Assembly: GCF_003668565.1 (NCBI RefSeq)
Contig: NZ_RCWJ01000001.1
Span: forward strand, 1,116,001 to 1,180,000
DNA: 64,000 nucleotides
Direction of reading: 5' to 3'
From: Mycetocola zhadangensis
GTDB lineage: Bacteria > Actinomycetota > Actinomycetes > Actinomycetales > Microbacteriaceae
Positions within the stretch are counted from its first letter, which is position 1, and each line of letters opens with the position of its first letter. Shown here piece after piece: positions 38,987-48,150 of the stretch. Position numbers and translations under genes: made by a program. Under the pieces are notes generated by a model. It was not told where the DNA came from. It searched no databases and saw only the letters and a program-made list of their open reading frames with translations.

Positions 38987-40395
38987 GAGAACAGTTCTCC
39001 TAACCGGTCACCCAGGAATCGTAGTTGGGCAGAATTGGAGGACTTCACAAGGACTGTGTCTCCGGGGATGATCTCTGCGGCGAGGTAGTCGTAAGCCGCA
39101 TCCATATCGCCAAAGTACACGCTCTCACCGTCCCAGGAACCCTCGTTGATGGCGCTGATATGCATTCGGCGGGCTTCTGGCCCGACGACCACGAGTCGCG
39201 AAATGTTCAGCCGGACGAGTTGCAGGCCGATTCTGTCGTGTTCATCACCCGAATATTCACCGAGTTCGCTCATCGCACCGAGCACGGCGATCGTGCGCTT
39301 GGACGGCTCTGAAATCTGCGCGAGCGTTTTGATCGCCGCCGCCATCGAGTCCGGGCTGGCGTTGTACGCGTCGTTGATGATCGTGACGTCGTCCTTGCCG
39401 CCGAGCACCTCCATGCGCCAACGCTCCGCCCGCTCCAACGTCTCGAGCGCAGCCGCCGCCCGCGCGAGCGGAACTCCGAGCGTTGATGCGACGGTGAGAG
39501 CCGCAAGCGCGTTGGAGACGTGGTGTTCTCCCAGGACGCGAAGCCGTACCTTGACCGGTTCTTCGTCCGGAGCGTGTGCGATGAACGTGGTCCCGGTCCG
39601 CGTGCCGACGATGTCTGTCGCGCGAATCATCGCTGACTCGTTTTCGCCGAATGTGAGAACGCTGGCGCGGGTTTTGTCTGCCATCGACGCCACCCGGGCG
39701 TCGTCAGCGTTGAGCACGGCGATGCTGTCGGTGTCTAGATCGGCCACCATTTCGGTCTTGGCCGCGAGTGTGGACTCGATGCCGCCGAATCCGCCAGCGT
39801 GGGCAAGTCCGACTTTCAGCACAACTCCAATGTCGGGCTTGGCGAGTTCCACGAGTCGAGCGATATGTCCAATCCCGCTCGCGCCCATCTCCACGATGAG
39901 GTACCTGGTCGATTCGGTGATGCGGAGCATGGTTGTCGGAGCACCAACCGCGTTATTGAAGGAGCGGACCGGCGCGACGGTCTCGGCCTCTTCCGAGAGA
40001 ATGCGTTCGAGCATGTTCTTGGTCGTTGTTTTGCCGTTGGATCCCGTGATGCCGATGACCGTGAGGTCACCTGCTGAACGAACGCGCTCAACGACGAACT
40101 GGGCGAACTCCCCCAGCGCGATAACGGCATCCGAAACGACGATCTGCGCGATGGCGTCCTTCACCGGGTGTTCGACGATGGCCAGGGCCGCGCCGCGATC
40201 GACGGCGGCGCCGACGAAGAGGTGACCGTCTGTGTCATCGCCACGTTTGGCAACAAAAACCCCACCGGGCACGATCTCCCGTGAATCGGTCTCAACGGGA
40301 CCATCGACGATTGTCTCGCCAGTGGCATCCGTCTCGGAAAGATGCAGGGAACCGGACAGCCGTTCGGCAATCTCGGAAAGGGTCAAACGAATCAT
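38980..40395 (-). CDS. murF: UDP-N-acetylmuramoyl-tripeptide--D-alanyl-D-alanine ligase
   Basis: MurF adds the D-Ala-D-Ala dipeptide to UDP-MurNAc-tripeptide. The ATP loop is [13 protein letters not shown] (117-129), followed by [11 protein letters not shown], and [11 protein letters not shown] is the MurF-specific motif. The length of 471 residues is usual. Directly upstream, 75 bp away, is ftsI. The murE gene that makes the tripeptide substrate is normally in this place and is absent. Confidence 0.96.
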   Translation of the reverse strand: MIRLTLSEIAERLSGSLHLSETDATGETIVDGPVETDSREIVPGGVFVAKRGDDTDGHLFVGAAVDRGAALAIVEHPVKDAIAQIVVSDAVIALGEFAQFVVERVRSAGDLTVIGITGSNGKTTTKNMLERILSEEAETVAPVRSFNNAVGAPTTMLRITESTRYLIVEMGASGIGHIARLVELAKPDIGVVLKVGLAHAGGFGGIESTLAAKTEMVADLDTDSIAVLNADDARVASMADKTRASVLTFGENESAMIRATDIVGTRTGTTFIAHAPDEEPVKVRLRVLGEHHVSNALAALTVASTLGVPLARAAAALETLERAERWRMEVLGGKDDVTIINDAYNASPDSMAAAIKTLAQISEPSKRTIAVLGAMSELGEYSGDEHDRIGLQLVRLNISRLVVVGPEARRMHISAINEGSWDGESVYFGDMDAAYDYLAAEIIPGDTVLVKSSNSAQLRFLGDRLGELFSW

Positions 40396-40470
40396 AGGAA
40401 ATTTCTTTCAGGCACGCAGGCTTTCGCACTGGTGCCGATGCAGCGAGAAGCTGGTGTCTCGCGCACGGGG

Positions 40471-42255
40471 TTAGTAGAAGCCCGGGTAGTCGGCGCCGGG
40501 CGTTGTCGACGGTGGGATTCCGTACTTCTTGATCACCTGGAGGACGGCTTCCTTGAACACGGGTGCCGCTGCCGCTGATGAGCGCTTGTAGAGCGGGTCT
40601 TTCAGGGTCACGGTCACGACGTATTCAGGGTCGTCGGCCGGAAAAGCACCGGCCATTGATGAATAGAACGTGTCTTGAAGTATACCGCCGATGATCTGTT
40701 CACCCGTTCCGGACTTCGCAGCGACGCGGTAGCCGGGGATCTCGAGCTCTTCAGACCAGAAGCCCTCTGTGACGACGGTTTCCATCATTCCGAGGGTTTG
40801 CAGCGCTGCTTCCTCGGATACAACGCGCTGAGGTTTCCCTTCAGCGGGCACGTCGGTGACGGTCCCGTCGGGGTACGTGCACCCTTCGATCAGCTGCAGA
40901 GGGAGCTTTTCGCCGAGGTTAGCCAGGGCTTGGTATGCACCGGCGAGTTCGATGCCTGTCACGTCGACACCCTGGCCGAACATGGTCGTGTAGTAGGTCT
41001 GGTTGTCCCATTCCTGCCACGGGTGCAGCGTGCCCTGCTGCTCCCCCGGGAAATCAATCGAACTCTTGTGACCGATACCGAATGCGTCGAGGTAGTTGTA
41101 ACGCTTCTCAGGGCTCAGCTTCTCGCCCAACTGGCTGGTGCCTGTGTTGGACGAGGTCTGCAGTACGCCGGCCAGGGTGAGCTGCTGGCGCTCGTGCGGC
41201 AGTGCGTCTTTGATGCTCGCACCGTTCGACGGCTTGTACCGATAGTCAGCGATGACCTGTGAGGCCGGCGTCGCCAGCCCAGCGTCGATCAGGGACGCGG
41301 CGGTCAGCGGCTTGAACACCGACCCAGGTTCGAACCGGTTTTGGAACACATAGGACCGGCGGTCATCGGACGCCGTCGCCGTGATGTTGTTGGGGTCGAG
41401 TGACGGGGCCTCAGCGATCGCTCGGATCTTGCCCGTCTTCGCTTCGGTGACAGTGATCGTTCCCCATGCCGCGCCCTGAGCCTCCACCTGGGAGGCGACG
41501 AGCTGCTGCATGTACCAGTTCAGATCGGCGTCGAGCGTGAGTTTGAGCTCGCCACCCGGTTCAGGTTCCTTGGTGATGGTCGTGGTTCCTGGCAGCGCGA
41601 CGCCGTCCTTGCTCCTTTGGTACGCTTCCTGGCCGTTGGTCCCGGTCAGGCAGCTGTTCTCGGAAAGTTCTAGGCCGCCGAGACCGGCGTTATCGCTCCC
41701 GACATACCCGATGACGCCTCCGGCGATCGCCCCGTTTGGATATGTGCGTCCCGAGGTCTGCTTCGGGTAGATCCACCAGATGCCTTGCTTTTTGAGTTCG
41801 AGGAGCGCCTGGTAGGTGTCGTACTCAACGCCTTTGATCAGATAGGCGAAGTTGCTCGACGGGTCCGCGGCGAGGGCACCATCGACGATCGCGAGCAATT
41901 CCTCTTTGGACTGGCCGGTGACCGCACCGATCTCGGCCATGGCCTGCTCGACGGTGACTGTGGTTTTGTTGCCATCCTCGCCGGTGCGCGAGAATTCGTC
42001 GACGTCCTTAGGCGAGATCGTGACATCGAAAAGAGTGACGCTTCCGGCCAGCTTCGTCCCGTTCGTGTCGACGATAGATCCGCGCGGAGCGTAGATCGTT
42101 CCTTCGCTGGACGTTTTTGTCAGGGAGTCATCCACGAGCGCGCTCGCTCGGACAACTTGGATATCCACGAGGCGAACGACGAAGACTCCGACGATAGCGA
42201 TCACGCAGACGATGGCTGCTGCCACCCTGCGCCGTGTCGAGAGCGAATGTTTCAC
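40471..42255 (-). CDS. ftsI: Peptidoglycan D,D-transpeptidase FtsI (PBP3)
   Basis: FtsI is the class B penicillin-binding protein that cross-links septal peptidoglycan. A single N-terminal membrane helix (about 11-28) is followed by the pedestal domain. The transpeptidase domain carries SVFK (Ser312, Lys315), SSN (368-370) and KSG (514-516). The length of 594 residues is normal. It follows the ftsL-like gene by 32 bp and precedes murF. Confidence 0.95.
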   Translation of the reverse strand: MKHSLSTRRRVAAAIVCVIAIVGVFVVRLVDIQVVRASALVDDSLTKTSSEGTIYAPRGSIVDTNGTKLAGSVTLFDVTISPKDVDEFSRTGEDGNKTTVTVEQAMAEIGAVTGQSKEELLAIVDGALAADPSSNFAYLIKGVEYDTYQALLELKKQGIWWIYPKQTSGRTYPNGAIAGGVIGYVGSDNAGLGGLELSENSCLTGTNGQEAYQRSKDGVALPGTTTITKEPEPGGELKLTLDADLNWYMQQLVASQVEAQGAAWGTITVTEAKTGKIRAIAEAPSLDPNNITATASDDRRSYVFQNRFEPGSVFKPLTAASLIDAGLATPASQVIADYRYKPSNGASIKDALPHERQQLTLAGVLQTSSNTGTSQLGEKLSPEKRYNYLDAFGIGHKSSIDFPGEQQGTLHPWQEWDNQTYYTTMFGQGVDVTGIELAGAYQALANLGEKLPLQLIEGCTYPDGTVTDVPAEGKPQRVVSEEAALQTLGMMETVVTEGFWSEELEIPGYRVAAKSGTGEQIIGGILQDTFYSSMAGAFPADDPEYVVTVTLKDPLYKRSSAAAAPVFKEAVLQVIKKYGIPPSTTPGADYPGFY

Positions 42256-42287
42256 TGCGTTTGTCCTTCGCGCCTAAGCCCCGGCGT

Positions 42288-42875
42288 TTAGTGGGTCTGA
42301 GGCGACGGGATCCCGTTGTCCAACGATATGGGCGCCGCCGGCGCCGCAGCGTCTGCCACGCCAGAGTTGGCAGGATCAACGGTTTGTTCCGGAACCGTGA
42401 CGAGCGGGAGGTCAGCGATCAGGGAGTTCGCCACGAGCGTGGACGCGCCGACCGGAACGCTGCTGTCTGCTGTCCCAGCGGCGGGCACCCCGACGATCCC
42501 GCCGTCGGAAAGCCGGAGATATGCGGGAGTTCCGCTGATGACCATGCCGAGCGCCTGAGCGTTTGCGGCGATGAACTGTGGCGATGAGACCTCAAGCAGG
42601 TTGTCAGTGACTGCCTGCTTCTCCCAGGTCAGTTGCGTCTGCTGCTGAGTCAAAGCGGACATCTCATACGCACCATGGCTGAGTCCAACGCTGAGTAAAA
42701 GCTGCGTGACAACAATCGCCAGAATGCCGGCTACGGCACCCACCGCGTAGGCAATCTTTGGCCGTGCACGTCGTGCGGTGCTCGCCGGGACAGCGCGAAG
42801 CGGGCGCTCTGGCGTGTTCCGCCTCGGCGCCGCCGGGGTGGAGAGGGGGAACGATGTCGCCAGGTTCGCACTCAT
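42288..42875 (-). CDS. FtsL-like septum formation protein
   Basis: A bitopic protein of 195 residues, in the position of ftsL between rsmH and ftsI. The N-terminal 40 residues are basic and cytoplasmic, one membrane helix lies at about 42-63, and a short coiled coil follows (about 70-100). The extracellular remainder is Ala/Pro/Val-rich. Sequence conservation in this family is low, so the call rests on topology and position. Its start overlaps the rsmH stop by 4 bp. Confidence 0.8.
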   Translation of the reverse strand: MSANLATSFPLSTPAAPRRNTPERPLRAVPASTARRARPKIAYAVGAVAGILAIVVTQLLLSVGLSHGAYEMSALTQQQTQLTWEKQAVTDNLLEVSSPQFIAANAQALGMVISGTPAYLRLSDGGIVGVPAAGTADSSVPVGASTLVANSLIADLPLVTVPEQTVDPANSGVADAAAPAAPISLDNGIPSPQTH

Positions 42876-43828
42876 GAGTTTTCTGCTTTCAGTCGTTCTG
42901 CTGCACGCAAGCGAACGGGTGTCGCTCGCGGGTTCGCTGCTTTTTCGTCATCCGTCGCCAGTTCGGCTCCTCGAACGAGTAGCCGGAACCTGGCACTGTG
43001 CTCGGGAAGCTCAACCGGGAGGTCGGCCGGAGAAGTCGATGAGGTCGCCGCCGAGAGATCGCGTTTCACGATGCGGTCTTCGAGGGACTGGTAGGACAGC
43101 ACCACGATTCGCCCACCTACGGAGAGGGTTCCGAGTGCGGCGGGAATTGCCCGCTTGAGAACGCTGAGTTCGGTGTTGACCTCGATGCGAAGCGCCTGAA
43201 ATACGCGCTTGGCGGGGTGCCCGGCGCGGGACAGGGCTGCGGGCGTTGCGTCCTGCAGCAGCTGAACGAGTTGACCGGACCTGGTGATCGGTTCGATCTG
43301 TCGTGCCTCGATAATCTTGCGGGCGTATCGAGCCGCAAGCTTCTCTTCGCCGTAGTCCTCAAAGATGCGTCGAAGGTCACCCTCGCGGTAGGTGGCGAGG
43401 ATCACCTCAGCGGTTAGCTCGCTCGTCGCATCCATTCGCATGTCGAGCGGCGCGTCCTGGGAATAGGAGAATCCGCGCTCAGCGCGGTCAAGCTGAAGCG
43501 ACGAAACACCCAAATCGAAGAGGATGCCATCTGCCGCGGCAAATCCCAGACCGTCCAGTGCGTCAGCGATTCCGTCGTAAACCGTGTGTACAGGGTGGAA
43601 CCTGCTGCTGAATCTTTTGAGGCGCTCTTCGGCAATGGCGAGTGCGTCCAGGTCCCTGTCGAGGCCAACGAGCTGCAGTTCCGGGAAGCGCTCCAGAAAA
43701 GCTTCGGCGTGCCCACCCATGCCGAGGGTCGCATCGATGAGGACAGCACCAGGCTTCGAGAGCGCTGGGCTGAGCAGCTCGACCGTGCGCTCGAGCATGA
43801 CCGGGGTGTGAATGTTGTTAAATTCCAT
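42872..43828 (-). CDS. rsmH: 16S rRNA (cytosine(1402)-N(4))-methyltransferase
   Basis: RsmH (MraW) methylates C1402 in the ribosome decoding centre. HTPVMLERTVELL opens the protein and DATLGMGGHAEAFLE is the SAM site. DLGVSSLQLDRAERGFSY and FQALRIEVNTEL are family hallmarks. The ATG at 43826-43828 gives 318 residues, starting MEFNNIHTPVM as in relatives. An upstream in-frame ATG would add 12 residues. It lies 103 bp after mraZ. Confidence 0.96.
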   Translation of the reverse strand: MEFNNIHTPVMLERTVELLSPALSKPGAVLIDATLGMGGHAEAFLERFPELQLVGLDRDLDALAIAEERLKRFSSRFHPVHTVYDGIADALDGLGFAAADGILFDLGVSSLQLDRAERGFSYSQDAPLDMRMDATSELTAEVILATYREGDLRRIFEDYGEEKLAARYARKIIEARQIEPITRSGQLVQLLQDATPAALSRAGHPAKRVFQALRIEVNTELSVLKRAIPAALGTLSVGGRIVVLSYQSLEDRIVKRDLSAATSSTSPADLPVELPEHSARFRLLVRGAELATDDEKAANPRATPVRLRAAERLKAENS

Positions 43829-43931
43829 AGCTTTTCCGGATTGCCCCTGAATCCTGATCCCCATCCATTCCGACCTGGCACCGGGGAAGTGTGCCAGGGC
43901 GAGCGAACGGCTGGGAGTCAGAGCTCAGGGA

Positions 43932-44363
43932 CTAGAACAATCCAGGAATCACCTCCTCTGCTGTGTCGGCGAAGGCAGCTTCCTGCTCCTCGAGGTACTT
44001 CTCCCACGCTTCGGTGTCCCAAATCTCAGCGCGGCTGCCCGCTCCGATCACTGTGAGGTCACGCGAAAGCCCTGCGTAGGTTCGCAGCGAAGCCGGAACG
44101 GTCACCCTGTTCTGCTTATCGGGTGTCTCAGCGCTCGCTCCGGAGAGAAAGACGCGGAGGTAGTCGCGGGCCTGCTTGCTTGTAACCGGTGCCTGGCGGA
44201 TCTTGTCGTGGAGCGCCTCGAACTCGCGCGTGCTGAACACATAGACGCAGTGCTCCTGCCCGCGAGTCATGACGACTCCCCCGGCCAGCTCCTCGCGAAA
44301 CTTCGCGGGAAGGATGATCCGGCCTTTTTCGTCGAGCTTGGGGGCGTAGGTGCCAAGAAACAT
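43932..44363 (-). CDS. mraZ: Division/cell wall cluster transcriptional repressor MraZ
   Basis: MraZ is an AbrB-like DNA-binding protein that represses its own division cluster. Two swapped-hairpin half domains are seen: [23 protein letters not shown] near the start and [18 protein letters not shown] in the second half. The ATG at 44361-44363 gives 143 residues and has GGGGG about 8 nt upstream. Matching direct repeats lie just before the gene. Confidence 0.96.
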   Translation of the reverse strand: MFLGTYAPKLDEKGRIILPAKFREELAGGVVMTRGQEHCVYVFSTREFEALHDKIRQAPVTSKQARDYLRVFLSGASAETPDKQNRVTVPASLRTYAGLSRDLTVIGAGSRAEIWDTEAWEKYLEEQEAAFADTAEEVIPGLF

Positions 44364-44403
44364 CGGCAGATCCCCCTTCGATTCCGGCCAAGCATCAGGT
44401 TGC

Positions 44404-44429
44404 CTCCACTTTACTCCACTTAGCACCAC
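44404..44429 (-). promoter_or_regulatory. Predicted MraZ operator: three direct repeats at 10-bp spacing
   Basis: On the minus strand GTGGTG (44424-44429), GTGGAG (44414-44419) and GTGGAG (44404-44409) occur at exact 10-bp steps, 41-66 bp before mraZ. MraZ is known in other bacteria to bind direct repeats at this period. A TAAAGT hexamer between the second and third repeats could be the -10 box, so binding would block transcription. Confidence 0.65.
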
Positions 44430-44500
44430 ATATCTACGAAATCGCGGGAATCAATGGGTTTGGACTCGCAAATTGGCGCGCCAACACTGGGAACTGTCGA

Positions 44501-44622
44501 GTGGAGGGAAATGGAGACGATCTGCATCGGGGGATGCTGCGGCGCGGCCACACAGGGGTCCAAGGCGAGGACCGCACACGCCTGGGCCTGAAGTGGAGGG
44601 CAGTGGAGGATCGCTATCGGGG
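44501..44622 (+). repeat. Two further GTGGAG-type repeat clusters, plus orientation
   Basis: GTGGAGGGAAATGGAG (44501-44516) and GTGGAGGGCAGTGGAG (44593-44608) each hold two hexamers at 10-bp spacing. Each is followed by a similar tail, CGATCTGCATCGGGG and GATCGCTATCGGGG, making an imperfect 30-bp direct repeat offset by 92 bp. They face away from mraZ. The 405-bp spacer 44364-44768 otherwise holds the mraZ leader and a terminator. A plus frame of 105 codons across it is not believed. Confidence 0.55.
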
Positions 44623-44679
44623 CGCGAAAAATGAGCGCCAGCGATCACCGGCGAGACGTGCCGCCCCAGAAAAGGCAAC

Positions 44680-44708
44680 AAAAAAGGGCCGACCACTATG
44701 GTCGGCCC
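44680..44708 (-). terminator. Terminator of the DUF3040 gene
   Basis: GGGCCGACCA (44686-44695) pairs with TGGTCGGCCC (44699-44708) around a 3-nt loop. On the minus strand six T follow (44680-44685). Confidence 0.9.
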
Positions 44709-44768
44709 GACAAACGGTGAAGAGTTTATGTGCCCCGGCGGCAGCTAACGGCGAGGATCTGGTGGAGG

Positions 44769-45152
44769 TTAGCGGTCGTCCTGTCGCTTGTCCCAGCGAT
44801 CATTCATTCGATCCATGAACGAAGCGGATGCTTTCGGTTTTGATCCGCGCGAAGCTCCCGTAAACGGCGACTCGGGAGTCGAGCTTGCCGATCCCTTGCC
44901 TGGGGAGATCGCCACCATCACACCGACGAGCATGGCGGCGAAGCCGATGATGCCAATGATGGGCTGTTGCAAGATGACGCCGGCAACCAGCGCACCGGCA
45001 CCGACGATTGTGACAACACAGCCGATCGCGATATTGCGATAGCTCGGTCGCCCCTTTCGATTCCCGACGGTCGATACGAAATCAGCGTCGTTCCTGTAGA
45101 GGTTGCGCTCCATCTCATCGAGAAGCCGTTGCTCCTGTTCAGACAGTGGCAT
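44769..45152 (-). CDS. DUF3040 domain-containing membrane protein
   Basis: This 127-residue actinobacterial protein starts MPLSEQEQRLLDEMERNLY, the DUF3040 signature. Two membrane segments (about 44-65 and 68-88) are followed by a basic, Ser-rich tail. The function is unknown. Members are found next to the division cluster in many actinobacteria. It is transcribed on its own: a terminator follows, and a divergent synthase gene lies upstream. Confidence 0.92.
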   Translation of the reverse strand: MPLSEQEQRLLDEMERNLYRNDADFVSTVGNRKGRPSYRNIAIGCVVTIVGAGALVAGVILQQPIIGIIGFAAMLVGVMVAISPGKGSASSTPESPFTGASRGSKPKASASFMDRMNDRWDKRQDDR

Positions 45153-45219
45153 GATGTTCCCTCCAACTTCGGGTTCGACGCAGGTTCATCTGTGTCAATT
45201 CTAGCCTTGCTCCGATGGC

Positions 45220-45225
45220 TAGGCT
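45220..45225 (+). promoter_or_regulatory. Candidate -10 box of the polyprenyl synthase gene
   Basis: TAGGCT lies 6 nt before the GTG start and predicts a leaderless transcript. Confidence 0.4.
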
Positions 45226-45231
45226 AGCGAT

Positions 45232-46338
45232 GTGAATGAAACCGTCAACCTGAACGACCTTGTCCAGTCTCGGATCGGTGATTTCATTGCATCGCGAGAG
45301 TCAATTCTCTCCCAAGTGGGCTCAGGGCTCGATCCCTTCGCTGCCTTTTCTAGGGACTTTCTCAGCGGTGGCAAGCGCTTCCGTGCCCGCTTTTGCTACT
45401 GGGGCTGGCAGAGCGTCTCGGAAGCACCAGAGCACCCCGCCGTGAGCGGAAGCGCAACCCTTTCGGACGTCATTTCGGTGGCAAGCGCGCTGGAGATTTT
45501 CCACGCGGCGGCGCTGGTGCACGACGACATCATCGACAACTCGGACACCCGTCGAGGCGCGCCGAGCGCACACCGTCGATTTGAGCAATTGCACAGGCAG
45601 GGAACGTGGGCCGGCAATGGTGATGAATACGGCCGAGCGGCCGCAACGCTGCTCGGCGACCTCCTCCTCGGATGGAGCGACGAGCTCCTCGACGAAGCCC
45701 TCGACAACTGCGCTCGGCCGGTGGCTCGAGCCGCGCGCTCCGAGTTCAACAGGATGCGCACCGAGGTGACCGCCGGGCAGTACCTTGACATCCTCGAGGA
45801 GCGCGCGTGGCGCTCCCATGACGACGATTCTCAATTGGGCCGCGCCCAGCAGGTGCTCATCTACAAGTCTGCGAAATACAGCATCGAAAGTCCGCTGGCG
45901 CTCGGCGCCCTCCTTGCGGGCGCCACGGAGGAGCAGCTCTCATCTCTGAGGTCTTTCGGCCTCCCCCTCGGCGTCGCCTTTCAGTTGAGGGACGACCTGC
46001 TTGGCGTCTTCGGGGACGCGACCGTTACCGGCAAGCCGAGCGGCGATGATCTTCGCGAAGGAAAGCGCACAGTGCTCATCGCTCTGACTCGAGCCGCGAT
46101 CCCCGCGTCGGCTCGACGCATTCTCGACGAGCTTCTCGGAGACCCCGAACTCACCGGCAGCCAGGTTTCGTCGCTTCAAGCGACGATCCGTGAGTCCGGC
46201 GCGGTCGACCAGATCGAGGCGATGATCGACAACAACGTCGAGCGCGCGATCGCAGCACTCGACCCAGCACCGCTATCGGCTCAGGCCTCAGCGCAACTAC
46301 GCGAACTCGCCGATGCTGTGACGCGTCGATCGCACTAA
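45232..46338 (+). CDS. Polyprenyl (geranylgeranyl-type) diphosphate synthase
   Basis: This trans-isoprenyl chain elongation enzyme adds isopentenyl diphosphate to allylic diphosphates, feeding quinone or carotenoid side chains. The first Asp-rich motif is DDIIDNSDTRRG (98-109) and the second is DDLLGVFGD near residue 250. GGKRFRARFCYWGW is the usual IPP-binding start. Residues before the first motif, which set chain length, do not let me choose between C20 and longer products. The length of 368 residues is normal for actinobacterial IdsA-type enzymes. Start GTG. Confidence 0.92.
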   Translation: MNETVNLNDLVQSRIGDFIASRESILSQVGSGLDPFAAFSRDFLSGGKRFRARFCYWGWQSVSEAPEHPAVSGSATLSDVISVASALEIFHAAALVHDDIIDNSDTRRGAPSAHRRFEQLHRQGTWAGNGDEYGRAAATLLGDLLLGWSDELLDEALDNCARPVARAARSEFNRMRTEVTAGQYLDILEERAWRSHDDDSQLGRAQQVLIYKSAKYSIESPLALGALLAGATEEQLSSLRSFGLPLGVAFQLRDDLLGVFGDATVTGKPSGDDLREGKRTVLIALTRAAIPASARRILDELLGDPELTGSQVSSLQATIRESGAVDQIEAMIDNNVERAIAALDPAPLSAQASAQLRELADAVTRRSH

Positions 46339-46393
46339 ACGCGTCGGTCCGGATTAAAAGTAATCAAAAAGCTCGGACTGAAACGGAGCTGAC

Positions 46394-46726
46394 TCAGGCG
46401 AGAGCCTGGGCCACGCGACGAACCTCGGCTTTGCGTCCAGCGCGAAGCGCATCGATCGGCGCGACCAGCAAGCTCTCTTCTTCGGTGAGGAGCCACCGCA
46501 TGGCGTCATCATCACGGAAACCAGCGTCAGCGAGTACGAAAAGGGTTCCGCGGAGTTCGCTCATCGGTTCATTGTCGCGGAGGAAGTCCGCGGGTACGCT
46601 CAGCACGCCCTCGCGTTTGACCGCGAGCAGCTGGCGTTCTTCGATGAGTTTGCGGATACGGCTCTGGGTCACGCCTACTGCGTCAGCGATCTCGGAAAGA
46701 GTCAGCCACTGTCGCTCAGGAAACAT
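46394..46726 (-). CDS. Rv2175c-family DNA-binding protein
   Basis: A 110-residue protein with an N-terminal winged helix-turn-helix (WLTLSEIADAVGVTQSRIRKLIEERQ) and a C-terminal helical domain containing the GTLFVLADAGF and EAMRWL-like DAMRWL segments. In M. tuberculosis the homologue is a substrate of the neighbouring kinase PknL, and a kinase gene lies close here too. The ATG at 46724-46726 is preferred because TAGCGT lies 7 nt upstream. A GTG nine bases earlier is possible. It converges with the polyprenyl synthase gene. Confidence 0.85.
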   Translation of the reverse strand: MFPERQWLTLSEIADAVGVTQSRIRKLIEERQLLAVKREGVLSVPADFLRDNEPMSELRGTLFVLADAGFRDDDAMRWLLTEEESLLVAPIDALRAGRKAEVRRVAQALA

Positions 46727-46733
46727 ATTTGTC

Positions 46734-46739
46734 ACGCTA
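46734..46739 (-). promoter_or_regulatory. Candidate -10 box of the Rv2175c-like gene
   Basis: TAGCGT on the minus strand, then 7 nt, then ATG. A leaderless transcript is predicted. Confidence 0.35.
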
Positions 46740-46895
46740 CGAGTCTGCCACGCCACCGGAAGCGATCTCACCCTTTCATTCGCGGACACGCCAATTCACA
46801 CCAGTCACGTTCATCACAATGGCCTCAGTGATTGACTCCTGGCACGGATCTGTGGGAGCGTGACTACCGGATGTCACACGAACGGGGGTCATTCC

Positions 46896-48038
46896 ATGCC
46901 GTTGCCATCAGCGTCTCACTTAGTTTCTCCAGATCTGCCCACTACCGACGAGCCCACCACTAACTCGCTCACGGAGCGAGAGGCAGCCGAGCGCGACACG
47001 GAAGCCCGTGCGGCGAGTCGCCGCCGCGCACGCAACCTCACGCTGCCGCTCGTTCTGACGGGTTCCCTCGCTGCCAGCATGCAAATTGCTTTGCCTGCCG
47101 CGGCGCACTCCTCGGCGTCCTCTCCTCAGCCGCGCTCGAGCGTTCCGGCGCCCTCACTGCCCAAGGCCGCCCCGACACCTGTCGCTGTCCAGGCCGCACC
47201 GGCCCAGTACACAGTCGAATCCGGCGACACCATCTCGGGCATCGCTGCAAAGTTCGGTCTGGCAACGGCATCCGTCCTCACCCTCAACGGGCTTGGCTGG
47301 TCAAGCATGATCTTCCCCGGGCAAGTGCTGATGCTGAGCGGCGCGACTGCGAGCCCGGACGCCGCGCCGACCGCGCCAGCGCCTCCCGCTCCGGCCACCT
47401 CGACGTACACAGTCCTCTCCGGCGACACGATTTCAGGCATCGCCTCAGCCCATGGAGTGACGGTCGCAGCCGTGTTCGCCGCCAACGGGCTCAGCTCGGC
47501 CAGCATCATTTACCCCGGCCAGAACATCACTATTCCCGCAGCCGGAACTCCACAGTCCGCGCCAGCTCCCGCTCCAGCTCCCGCTCCGCCGGTGTCTTCG
47601 CCTGCCCCCTCCGCACCTCAGACGGTGACGCAGATGTCGGCAGAGATGCGGGCCAACGCCGCTGTGATCGTTTCGACCGCCAGGTCGATCGGAGTGGGCG
47701 ACCACGGCATTGTGATCGCGCTGGCTGCCGCCGCACAGGAGTCGAGCCTCCGCAACGTGCAATTCGGCGATCGCGACTCCCTGGGTCTGTTCCAGCAACG
47801 CCCGAGCATGGGATGGGGAACTCCCGATCAGATCCTCGACCCGGTGCGGGCGACCAAGGCCTTCTTCGGCGGCTCGTCGAACCCGAACCCGGGCCTCACG
47901 AGCGGCCTGCTCGACGTTCCCGGCTGGAAGTCGATGAGCGTCGCCGCGGCCGCCCAGGCTGTCCAGAAGTCGGAACACCCGGACGCCTACGCGAAATGGG
48001 AAGCGTCAGCGCGCTCCTGGCTCGCCGAACTCGGTTGA
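46896..48038 (+). CDS. Secreted LysM peptidoglycan-binding protein with lytic-enzyme-like C-terminal domain
   Basis: The 380-residue protein has a basic, charged N-terminal region, a membrane or signal segment at about 48-70, two LysM modules (104-148 and 171-214; each begins YTV then SGDTISGIA) joined by Ala/Pro linkers, and a C-terminal domain (about 247-380). That domain holds AAAAQESSLRN and GLFQQRPSMGWG, which resemble lysozyme-like folds with a possible catalytic Glu282. It probably binds or trims cell-wall peptidoglycan. The ATG at 46896 follows GGGGG by 7 nt. A GTG 36 bp earlier is possible. Confidence 0.85.
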   Translation: MPLPSASHLVSPDLPTTDEPTTNSLTEREAAERDTEARAASRRRARNLTLPLVLTGSLAASMQIALPAAAHSSASSPQPRSSVPAPSLPKAAPTPVAVQAAPAQYTVESGDTISGIAAKFGLATASVLTLNGLGWSSMIFPGQVLMLSGATASPDAAPTAPAPPAPATSTYTVLSGDTISGIASAHGVTVAAVFAANGLSSASIIYPGQNITIPAAGTPQSAPAPAPAPAPPVSSPAPSAPQTVTQMSAEMRANAAVIVSTARSIGVGDHGIVIALAAAAQESSLRNVQFGDRDSLGLFQQRPSMGWGTPDQILDPVRATKAFFGGSSNPNPGLTSGLLDVPGWKSMSVAAAAQAVQKSEHPDAYAKWEASARSWLAELG

Positions 48039-48137
48039 CCGGTTCACACGCCCGGCGAAACTTACGATCAGGTCACGAATTGCCCCTGATTAGTGGGCCA
48101 TGCGGTGTTTTGCCAGCGCCAGGTGGGCATGGCTCCA

Positions 48138-48143
48138 TAGACT
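48138..48143 (+). promoter_or_regulatory. Candidate -10 box of the Ser/Thr kinase gene
   Basis: TAGACT is followed by 7 nt and the GTG start, so a leaderless mRNA is likely. Confidence 0.4.
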
Positions 48144-48150
48144 TTCGTTC

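Noticed and set aside
37634-39088. 484-codon plus-strand open frame over murD and mraY
   Set aside because: It crosses two well-supported minus-strand genes and encodes a highly charged, repetitive peptide typical of antisense frames in high-GC DNA.
44501-44818. 105-codon plus-strand open frame upstream of mraZ
   Set aside because: It runs through a strong terminator hairpin and into the DUF3040 gene on the other strand.
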